From Amphimedon queenslandica (taxonomy: Eukaryota > Porifera > Demospongiae > Haplosclerida > Niphatidae), in the NCBI RefSeq assembly GCF_000090795.2, contig NW_003546341.1:169120-195718 (forward strand): 26,599 bases of DNA, in the 5' to 3' direction. Position numbers and translations under genes: made by a program. This document shows positions 1 to 9,000 of this stretch, in pieces; the stretch's first letter is position 1, and each line of letters starts with the position of its first letter. The notes under the pieces were generated by a model. The model ran no database searches. It had not been told where the DNA came from and saw nothing but the letters and a program-made list of their open reading frames with translations.

Positions 1-1
1 T

Positions 2-544
2 GAGGAGGGCAGTGGACCACTACAATTCAATGTTCCTTATGGTATAGCCATTTCTCCTATAACAGGACAGGTTTATATTGCTGATTTTAATAATCATTGT
101 ATACAAGTCTTGAATCCTGATCTAACTTTCTCTCATTCATTTGGTAGTAAAGGATCAGCTAATGGACAGTTTCAGTATCTAAGTGACATTGCTATTGACA
201 GTCAAGGATTAGTGTATGTTACTGATAGTTGTAATCATCGCATTCAGAAGTTCTCTCCAGATGGAAAGTTTGTGGATCAGTTTGGTAATGAAGGATCTGG
301 TCCTGGACAGCTTAGTATTCCAGCAGGTCTAACAATAGACACTGCAGCTACTGGTCTGGTGTATGTTAGTGAATATAGCAATAATCGTATATCAGTCTTC
401 ACTAGTGATGGTGTGTTTGTTAGGAAGTTTGGAAGTGAAGGCAGTAATATTGATCAGTTTAAATATCCTTATGGATTAGCATTTGATAAAGATAGAGTAT
501 TGTATGTTTGTGATTCTGGTAATAGCCGACTTGTTGTTTATTAA
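2..544 (+). CDS. TRIM-NHL protein, 3' end (NHL repeats only)
   Basis: This is the last 180 codons of a gene that begins before the window, in frame from base 2 to the TAA at 542-544. It encodes four NHL repeats of a beta-propeller, each with the pattern P-x-G-[IL]-[AT]-[IF] followed by V-Y-[VI]-x-[DE]-x-x-N-x-x-I. It aligns without gaps to the last 180 codons of the complete TRIM-NHL gene downstream (3292-3831). That comparison gives 40 amino-acid differences but only about four silent-only codon changes, and the differences cluster at the start of each blade and in the D-x-x-N stretch. By family knowledge the NHL propeller is the substrate- or RNA-recognition end of a RING E3 ligase. The RING, B-box and filamin parts are inferred to lie upstream. 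It could be a pseudogene upstream of the window, but nothing visible is broken. Confidence 0.88.
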   Translation, partial: EEGSGPLQFNVPYGIAISPITGQVYIADFNNHCIQVLNPDLTFSHSFGSKGSANGQFQYLSDIAIDSQGLVYVTDSCNHRIQKFSPDGKFVDQFGNEGSGPGQLSIPAGLTIDTAATGLVYVSEYSNNRISVFTSDGVFVRKFGSEGSNIDQFKYPYGLAFDKDRVLYVCDSGNSRLVVY

Positions 545-781
545 ATTATGATTTTATAGTTATTAAATTGCCAGAACAGTGGGCGGAATTGTGGAATTAT
601 AAAATTAACACTCAGATGATTGATAATTGGGTGAAAACCCTTAAGGATAAAGTGCATTTGTTTGTATGAGTCGTTTGTCTAACTACTTTTAAAGTTATCA
701 AATAGCCTAATCTTCATTCATTAAGAGGTGGAGCCCCTTTAATGTTTTACTTTCTTCTAATTATATCATAGATAATATTAG
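545..781. other. Spacer after the first TRIM-NHL gene
   Basis: AT-rich non-coding sequence between the first TRIM-NHL stop and the inverted-repeat element. I see no open frame with coding character and no clear AATAAA signal. Confidence 0.5.
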
Positions 782-1472
782 AGACTATGTAACCAGGATA
801 GGAAACTAGGATTTCCCCGGCGGACAACGTCCGTGATTGGATTAGGTATTAAATTTGACCATGTAGCTTGCTTTTAATGCGGAATTAATGATTTTTTGGT
901 TTTAAGCAGTACTGTATTAAATGCTAACCCCCAATTTCATGCACATAATATCAATCATCTTCACCTAAAAGGAGAAACCTCTGCTTGTTGTGTAAAAGCT
1001 GTAACAGGTTCGACAGTCGACTGTTCGCAAAAACAGTATTTTAGATATTACTCCTCTAACATAGCGAATCAGTAAATGAAACTATGACAGTTCCATGCAC
1101 AATGATTGTGGGAACATTTCCAATGATCTTGTTAGCCTATTTTTGCTCATGTGATGGAGCAACAGGTACAAATAGTTTTACAAATTTGCAACTAACACAA
1201 ATTTGAACAATATGACAGCATATTCTCAAAATAACAATGGTATCAGTATTTTTTTCATTACAGCCATGTTGCACAAACATTGAAGTATTGAAATATCATT
1301 AAAATAACAAGAAACCAACATTGATTTGAATACAGTCTTCCTTTGAATGTCATTTATGAGTAGCCATTTTTTGACTATACTCACCAAAATTCAATGACAG
1401 TCATTGGCTGGGTGGTTGATACTGGTTTGAATGGATCACGTGAGCCAAATTCCTATCCTGGTTACATAGTCT
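782..1472. mobile_element. Non-autonomous DNA element with 23-bp perfect terminal inverted repeats
   Basis: The first 23 bases (782-804, starting AGACTATGTAACC) are the exact reverse complement of 1450-1472. The 691-bp body has no open frame of useful length, so this looks like a non-autonomous (MITE-like) element. It lies just upstream of the TRIM-NHL leader and fills most of the spacer. I could not identify a convincing target-site duplication at its edges, so the superfamily is not assigned. Confidence 0.7.
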
Positions 1473-1620
1473 AATTCCCACTGGTTGCTATATGGTAAAG
1501 CCAGTATTCATTGTGTATTATCATAACTTCTTTTAGTTGCAAGATCTTTGAATATATTTAAGGTATCGCCCACTTTTGGTATCTAGCTGACCTTCTTTAG
1601 TCTTTCTCTCCTCCTTCCAC

Positions 1621-1734
1621 CTTCTTCATTTCTTATCGTTTGTTCTTGCTTCATCTTCATTTACCGTCTTCTACCTTTATCTTTCTTCATTTTTTGTTCT
1701 TGCTTTACGTACACAATTTTATTCTTTTCTTGAA
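1621..1734 (+). promoter_or_regulatory. Conserved pyrimidine-rich 5' leader of TRIM-NHL gene 2
   Basis: A T/C-rich stretch of about 114 bases runs straight into the start codon. It is nearly identical to 26176-26290, directly upstream of the third TRIM-NHL copy. Its conservation to the ATG supports both the start choice and a shared leader or promoter duplicated with the gene. Whether it is transcribed 5' UTR, core promoter or both cannot be told from sequence. Confidence 0.55.
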
Positions 1735-3834
1735 ATGGCAAGCAAACCATCTTCATCTTCTTTTCCTGGTCTCCTCAAACTGGAGGAACAGCTCACCTGT
1801 CCTGTGTGTCTTGACCACTATACCAACCCTAAGACTTTACCTTGTCTACATTCATTCTGTGAGCACTGTCTGGAGGGATTACCTCTGGATAAGAAGAATG
1901 AGACCTATTACCTCTCTTGTCCCACTTGTCGTCATTGTACAGAGTTACCAGAAGAAGGAGCAGGAGCTTTCCCTGTAGCATTCACTCTCAACAACCTCAA
2001 AGAGATGTACAGTGCAATGGAGAACAATGCAGTGAAGAAGACAGAAATTTTGCCTAATCCTCAAGAGGCCACATGTAGTGATCACAGAAAGCCTTTGGAG
2101 CTATTTTGTGAAACATGTGATACAGTGATCTGTGTTACTTGTCAATTTCGTAATCACAAACATCATGAATGTGACTTAATTGCTGACAGTTATACTAAAC
2201 ACTGTCAAATGTTAAGAGAATGTCTATCACCAGTTGAGGGAAAGAAGGAAGCACTCAAGAAGGTCCTGTCTGCTCTAGGAGAGAGAGAGGGTGAGATCAG
2301 AGAGAGAGGAAAAGGAATCTTAGAAGAAATACATGAAATGGTAGAGGAAATGATGAATGTTCTTCGTGAGTCAGAGAGGAAACTGACTGAGCAGGCAAGG
2401 AGGGTCACTGATGATAAACTAAAGGTGCTGTCAGAGCAAATGAAATCAGCAGAAATGAGTTTGAGTGTTCTGAAGGATGTTGAGGATTATGTGGAACAGA
2501 GTCTGAAGACAGGCAGTCCTCAACAAGTCCTGAGGTCTAAGAAACAGATGATGGAGCGTATGAGTAAAGTTACTGCAGGGATCAATGTGGAGGAGTTACA
2601 TCCAAAGAAAAAGGCCGACTTTGTATTGAGTAAAGATATCAAATCACTACATCACATTGGAGATATTGTGACCTACTCATCTACTGCACTACAGCAGTGT
2701 AGAGTGAAGAAGATTGATCATATTACGCCTGCTGGCAAAGCAATTTCGTTTTCACTATCAATGAAGGCACCAGATTCATCTGTTTTGTGTGTTCCCCTCT
2801 CTTCTCTGAGGTGTAGTCTAGTACCAGTTGGTAAAGGTGATAAACCCATTCACACTACAGTCACTACCACCAGCACTAATCCTGGAGTGTATAGGATACA
2901 GTGTAGCCCTTCAACCAGTGGTATTTATACAGTAAAAGTACAAGTATATGATGTACACCTTGAGGATACCTCACTAGTCATCCCTTTCAATCCTTACCTT
3001 GATAACATCACTCCAGTACATACTATAGCCGAGTTTAAGAGTCCCTATGGAGTTGCTGTAACTGACGATAATCGTGTTTTAGTAACTGAGTATTATGGTA
3101 ACTGTGTAACAATACTGGATAGAGAAGGAAAGAAAGTGAAATCATTAGGAGGGGAAGGAGGAAGTGGTAATGTAAAGTTATCTGGTCCTCGTGGTGTAGC
3201 TATTACTCCAGACAAATTAATTTTTGTATCTGATAGTAATCACAGGATCCAGAAGATAAGCATGGATGGATACCTTGTAGCATCAGTTGGTGAGGAGGGC
3301 AGTGGACCACTACAATTCAGCACTCCTCGTGGTATAGCCATTTCTCCTATAACAGGACAGGTTTATATTGCTGATGATGGTAATCATCGTATACAAGTCT
3401 TGAATCCTGATCTAACCTTCTCTCATTCATTTGGTAGTAAAGGATCAGCTAATGGACAGTTTCAGTCTCCACGTAGCATTGCTATTGACAGTCAAGGATT
3501 AGTGTATGTTGCTGATCAGGATAATCATCGCATTCAGAAGTTTTTTCCAAATGGAAAATTTGTGGGTCAGTTTGGTAGTTATGGATCTGGTCCTGGACAG
3601 CTTACTTATCCAATAGGTATAACAATAGACACTGCAGCTACTGGTCTAGTGTATGTTAGTGATATTGGCAATCATTGTATATCAGTCTTCACTAGTGATG
3701 GTGTGTTTGTTATTAAGTTTGGAAGTAAAGGCAGAAATATTGATCAGTTTAATGTTCCTCATGGATTAGCATATAATAAAGATGGATTCTTGTATGTTTG
3801 TGATTATAATAATCGACGACTTGTTGTTTATTAA
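1735..3834 (+). CDS. TRIM-NHL protein (RING E3 ubiquitin ligase), complete single-exon gene
   Basis: A 699-residue intronless frame. The RING finger (C3HC4) has Cys22, Cys25, Cys37, His39, Cys42, Cys45, Cys62 and Cys65. A type-2 B-box follows with Cys114, His117, Cys125, Cys128, Cys133, Cys136, His141 and His144. Residues about 150-290 are Glu/Lys-rich with heptad character, a coiled coil. Residues about 323-418 look like a filamin/ABP280 immunoglobulin-type domain. Residues about 425-699 hold six NHL repeats, a full six-bladed propeller. This is the TRIM2/TRIM3/TRIM71 (class VII) architecture, known to act as E3 ligases that bind targets or RNA through the propeller. The start matches the third copy, whose leader and first codons align. 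The single-exon structure beside multi-exon neighbours suggests an origin by retroposition or compact tandem duplication. Orthology to a named TRIM is not claimed. Confidence 0.93.
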   Translation: MASKPSSSSFPGLLKLEEQLTCPVCLDHYTNPKTLPCLHSFCEHCLEGLPLDKKNETYYLSCPTCRHCTELPEEGAGAFPVAFTLNNLKEMYSAMENNAVKKTEILPNPQEATCSDHRKPLELFCETCDTVICVTCQFRNHKHHECDLIADSYTKHCQMLRECLSPVEGKKEALKKVLSALGEREGEIRERGKGILEEIHEMVEEMMNVLRESERKLTEQARRVTDDKLKVLSEQMKSAEMSLSVLKDVEDYVEQSLKTGSPQQVLRSKKQMMERMSKVTAGINVEELHPKKKADFVLSKDIKSLHHIGDIVTYSSTALQQCRVKKIDHITPAGKAISFSLSMKAPDSSVLCVPLSSLRCSLVPVGKGDKPIHTTVTTTSTNPGVYRIQCSPSTSGIYTVKVQVYDVHLEDTSLVIPFNPYLDNITPVHTIAEFKSPYGVAVTDDNRVLVTEYYGNCVTILDREGKKVKSLGGEGGSGNVKLSGPRGVAITPDKLIFVSDSNHRIQKISMDGYLVASVGEEGSGPLQFSTPRGIAISPITGQVYIADDGNHRIQVLNPDLTFSHSFGSKGSANGQFQSPRSIAIDSQGLVYVADQDNHRIQKFFPNGKFVGQFGSYGSGPGQLTYPIGITIDTAATGLVYVSDIGNHCISVFTSDGVFVIKFGSKGRNIDQFNVPHGLAYNKDGFLYVCDYNNRRLVVY

Positions 3835-4560
3835 CTTTTTGGTAGTTGGTTTTATAATCTAAAAGTTTAATTTTTTTGATTTGATGAATTAGAGATGTGA
3901 ATTGCCATATAATTTTTGATGATATTACACCTTTAAAAGCATGGTATTTCAGGGTGTTGGTAGGATTTTTGGAAAGAAGGGGCAAGCTATGCAGCGTGCG
4001 TTCGCACGCCGCGATATTTTGCAAAACCCACGCCCTTTTAGGGCGTGACCACACCTATTTTTCAATATGGCAAACTTAAAGAAAGATCATAAGCAACGTT
4101 AAATACCTTTTCAGCTTTATAATGGCATCATAGAAGGACTGATTTAGCCTTTTCCTTTCGTATGTAAGTTGTAGAACAGCTTTTCCTTCCAAAAGTAGCT
4201 TATTATTTTCTTAATTTGAAATTTTGATTTAAAAAAATGGGGGCATTTGCCCCCCTGGCTACGCCCCTGTATTTACTAAATTTGCTACTTTTTAAAAATT
4301 GCCATAGCTCAAAATATTTTAATTGGAGTCAGCTCCCTATAGACCATCAGGCTGTTGGTTGGAACTGTAGATTTATAAAAATTTAAATAGGTGATTGATA
4401 ATTATATTTGGTGCCTAGAAGGTTGAGCTGATCCTGACTGATGTAAAATAGCCATAGTTGTGTTGATCCTATCATTAATTTTCATTTTCTTTAGTGTGAA
4501 AGTTATATTGAAAGTCAAAAATTATTATTCTGATGATGATGATTATTATTATTATTATAG
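3835..4560. other. Non-coding stretch between TRIM-NHL gene 2 and the first visible N4BP2-like exon
   Basis: No supportable coding exon. I looked for a Walker A exon (G-x4-G-K-[ST]) for the kinase that follows and found none. The stretch contains small hairpins: GCGTGCGTTCGCACGC near 3997, an ACGCCC/GGGCGT pair near 4029-4047, and a GGGGGCA/TGCCCCC pair near 4239-4254. These look like debris of dispersed repeats. The last 30 bases are an AT-rich microsatellite ending in the acceptor AG at 4559-4560. Confidence 0.6.
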
Positions 4561-6052
4561 GCAATTGGTTGGAGTGAATGGTGTTATTTGTTCAACTGAT
4601 GATTTCTTTATTGAAAATGGAAGGTAAATGTATAAGAATGTTAAAAAATTAATAAAGAAGTTATGTTACTCTCCTTTTTTTCTTCAGATATATATTTGAT
4701 GTAACTAAATTGTCCATCAATCATGAACTGAATCAAGCTAAAGGTATTTAATAATTAAACAAATCCATGCGCATTAATTATTATTATTTTATTTAAATTA
4801 TACATTAGCTGCTCAAGCTATGAGAGAGGGTAAGACCCCAGTAATTATTGATAATACCAACACCACTGCCTGGGAAATGAAGCCATATGTAATCAAGGTA
4901 ATGAGTCTAGCTAACTGCTACTTTAAAAGCATCTTTCATGTACTCTTAATTAAACTCTCTCTTCTTTCTTTTTCTTCTCTAGGCATTGGAGTTAAAGTAT
5001 GTGGTTGAGTTTATGGAGCCTGACACAAGCTGGAAGTTTAATGTGGATCAGCTAGAGAGGTAACAAAAATTAAGAGAAGTTTTACTTAAATATTTGTGGT
5101 CAGAATTTTGCCAAATTTCTAATTGCAAAACCTTTTCAAAAAACAACATTTTCTACTATAAATTATGATCATCTCTTTCCCCACAGACACAACACTCATG
5201 GTGTAGCTAGAGAGAGTCTAGAGAGAATGTTGGAGAGATACCAACACAATGTCACCGCTGATACTGTACTGGCATCTGATAGAGTCACACCCTCTCGACC
5301 TAACTTTGATAGATACCATGGCAACAGTTACCATGGTCCTAGTTACCGAGGCAATAGTTACCAAGGCAGCAGTTACTATGGTAATAGGTACGGTGGGGGT
5401 GTTTCCAGTCCTCCCAGAACTCATACTGGTTTGACTTCAAGGAGCCCTACCAGCCCTCGGACTCATTCCCATACTAGCCCTCAGACTCATACTGATAGGA
5501 CTCGTTCTCATACTGATACTTCTAAGACTCATACTAGTAGGACTCATTCCCATACTGCTACTTCTCAGCCTTATACTCATTCCCATACTGCTACTTCTCA
5601 GCCTTATACTCATTCCCATACTGCTACTTCTCAGCCTCATACCAATAGGACCCATTCTCATACCACTCAGACTCATACCAGATGGGCAGAGCCCGATTCC
5701 CCTAGACTGGATCAAGAGAGATCAAAGGATGTGCTGGACTTCAGCCCTCCCTTTAGCCCTCCCTCTGATGGGAGGAGTCTAACTATTACTGGAGCTGATA
5801 TCAACAGTAGCACAATGACTACTAGAGACAAAAGTAATAATAACAATAATAATAACAATGACAATAATAATAATAAATAATAATAATAATAATAATGGAT
5901 TCATTAACTCTTACTTCATTGACTACAATAAATTATTTTTACATGTATCTCTTTTGTCTTAATACTTTTTATATCTGACTATAGCTTATGCTTTTTTTTC
6001 CTATTCTCTAATTTTATTCTCTTATTTTTACCCTGTTACATGTCCTTTTGTT

Positions 6053-6089
<37 letters not shown>

Positions 6090-9000
6090 TTTTAAATTCG
6101 TCTGGTGTATAATTATTAATAATAAATATTTTTAATTAATACTATTAGGTACTGCGAGTGCTAGTCTCTCAGTTCAAGATGATGACAGTTCAATCCTAAC
6201 AGCTGCTCCTCTCATTAGCTCTACTACTGCTACTAAACCATCTTCTAAAATTGACGACCTGTTCAAATTGGAAATGGACAACCTGTTAAAATTGAAGGTA
6301 TCGTCGGAAGGCGGAGTCCAAGAGGAGGAGGAGACAGGCTGGTATTATGATAGGAAGCCGTCTAATTATGGGATAAGTGACACACCCAGTAATTATGGGA
6401 TACGTGACACTCCCACTAATTATGGGATACATAGTACGCCCACTAAGTATGGGATACGTGACACACCTACTAATTATGAGATAAGCGACATGTCCACTTT
6501 TAGTGTTAGTGAGACACGCCCTTCTCCTTTGAAGTCTTTTAATGACACACCCACTTCAAGCAAGAACGAGCGAGTGGGTGGAGCAACTTCATTAGAGGTA
6601 GGCATGGCTCTTGACCCATCACCTGATGTAAGTAACACCTCATCTAATAAGGACTCCAGTAATACTGATAGCAGCATGAGTGAGACTGGGGGCATGGCCA
6701 CTGAAGGAGGCGGGATTAGCAAAATGGGTGTGTCAGTAGGTGGGGCTAGTGCTGTGGGCATGTCAGGAGGCAAGGCCAGTCCTTTAACTAGTGAAACGAA
6801 AGAAGGTGACTTACAATTTCTTCAGAGTTGTTTCCCTGATACCCTACCCTCAGTCTTGAATGCGTTATATGAAAAATCCAACAATAACCTCTCGACCACT
6901 GTAGACCTTGTACTGCACATACCACAGCCGTCGTACGACCAGTACACACTGGAGCTACTGGACGAAGAAGAGGATGAGTGGATGGAGTTCCATCCCAGCG
7001 GAGACACCTCTACCAGCATCTCTGAACAAGAGGGTACCCCCGTAGAGGGAGAAATGGATGATATTATTTTTTATGAGCCGGAGACGAGAGAAGAAGGAGA
7101 GACAATGGAGGGTGTTGTTGTGGAGACTAGAGATGGGCCAGAGGAGGCTGAATATGATATAATGAAAGATCTTGGACTTACGAAGGAGGAGTATGAGAGG
7201 GCATTAGGAGTCCAGCTCAAGATTGAGAGCGAGAGAGAAAAGAAGAAAGGAAAAGGGAAGAGTAGAGAGAGGGAGGGAGGGGATCCAAACGCAACTAAAG
7301 CTAAGAAAGGAATTGGTACCAATAATACTGGTACTGGAATCAAACCACCGGATATCGAAGGGGCGAAACCTGGAGCCGCTGAACCAGGACCTTCTACTGC
7401 TTCTGGCCCAGAGGGAGGGGGAAAAGGAGGAGCCTGGGACGACGCTAACCTGATGTTACGATTAACCTCATCACTAGCTAACCAGCTACAGAACATGTTT
7501 GGAAAGGTACCACCTCATATGCTTAAAGGTAAGAGGGGAGAAGTTGGGGCACTGTTTTTTAAAGTTATGAGCATGAATCAACAAAATGTGCCTTTATTAT
7601 TCTGTTCTAAATTTAGTACATTTAATTACTGAAGTACATGTATCTTCTTTTTATTTTTATGTATTTTTCTCTCTCCCTGTCACCAGATGGTATAGTTAAA
7701 GAGGAAGATCTTCTTGTGTTACTGAATGAAAGTGTAGCTAAAGGAATTTATGACAAATGGATTGACACAATTGAAGTAATAATAACTGTATCATTTATTT
7801 ATTTATTTATTTATGTATTTTTAATTTTATTTATTGATAGGCCAAAGACATTGAGTACAGATTTTCACAAGGTTAGAAAATGATACAGTACATGTACATA
7901 TTCTGAATATGTACATGTACATATACATAATGTATTCCATATAGTGCATACATGTACATGTACATGTATGTCCTTATGTGTTTATTTTTAACTAAAACAA
8001 CATACAGGATTGATTATTATGTTCATGGTCATGTTCTCTCCATTTATTATATGTACATGTACAGGAAGAGAAGCTGCCCTATCCATTAGTGATCCCACTC
8101 AAGCTTTCTCTCATAGCTCAAAGAGAAGAGGAAAGAAAGGAAGCAAGGAGAAGGGAACTCCGCTGGATCTTAGCTCCAGTAGCGGGCCAGTGGTTCAGGG
8201 GCAATGGGGGACAGTGGGGGGTACATCAGTCGACATGCATAGGATAATGGACGAGCAATATGCAGAGCAAATGGGGCAACAGGAAGTGGTGAGAGAGGAA
8301 TTTATTTCTAATAATAAATTATAGCCATTTTAAAATGAGCCTTTTTAAAGAAAAATCACTGTACTATAGCCTATGGTTTTTTCCAAAAAATGGCTAAAAA
8401 ATCACCCCCAATTTTTATTACATTTTCTGATGTATATTGATGTACTTATGCTGTGTAGAAAGTTTGAGCTGATTCCGACTTTAATTTTTCAAGTTACAGC
8501 TATTTTAAAAAATGCCAAAATTTTGAAAAAAATCCCTGTACTATAGCCCATGGTTTTTTTTCGAAAAATGGCCAAAAAATCACCCCCAATTTTTATTACA
8601 TTTTCTGATGTATATTGATGTACTTATGCTTTGTAGAAAGTTTGAGCTGATTCCGACTTTAATTTTTCAAGTTACGGCCATTTTAAAAATTGGCTAAAAT
8701 CTGAAAAAAATCCCTGTACTATAGCCCATGGTTTTTTTCCGAAAAATGGCCAAAAAATCACCCCCAATTTTTATTACATTTTCTGATGTATATTGATGTA
8801 CTTATGCTGTGTAGAAAGTTTGAGCTGATTCCGACTTTAATTTTTCAAGTTACGGCCATTTTAAAAATTGGCTAAAATCTGAAAAAATCCCTGTACTATA
8901 GCCCATGGTTTTTTTCCGAAAAATGGCTAAAAAATCACCCACAATTTTTATTAAATTTTCTGATACATATTCATGTACTTATGCTGTGTAGAAAGTTTGA

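Noticed and set aside
1640..1978. Open frame overlapping the TRIM leader and RING in another frame, repeated at 25998-26522
   Set aside because: Both are shadows of the conserved leader and RING coding sequence; their shared similarity follows from the real frame.
3749..4079. Small frames on both strands after TRIM-NHL gene 2
   Set aside because: No family character; they span hairpin-rich repeat debris.
5437..5715. Minus-strand repetitive open frame
   Set aside because: Antisense of the Thr/His/Ser coding repeat; low complexity opens the frame by chance.
5834..5880. Poly-Asn tail ending the kinase/linker frame at 5880
   Set aside because: It is translation of an AAT microsatellite past a GTAATA donor at 5834; splicing to 6149 restores a continuous in-phase protein.
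6474..7496. Minus-strand frames opposite exon 6 of the N4BP2-like gene
   Set aside because: No domain pattern, and the plus strand encodes a recognisable CUE domain in phase with flanking exons.
8065..8247. Alternative 60-codon frame in exon 9 with a helical Arg/Glu-rich translation
   Set aside because: It ends in a stop and does not connect in phase to exon 10; the chosen frame does and includes an IMDEQ-type motif.
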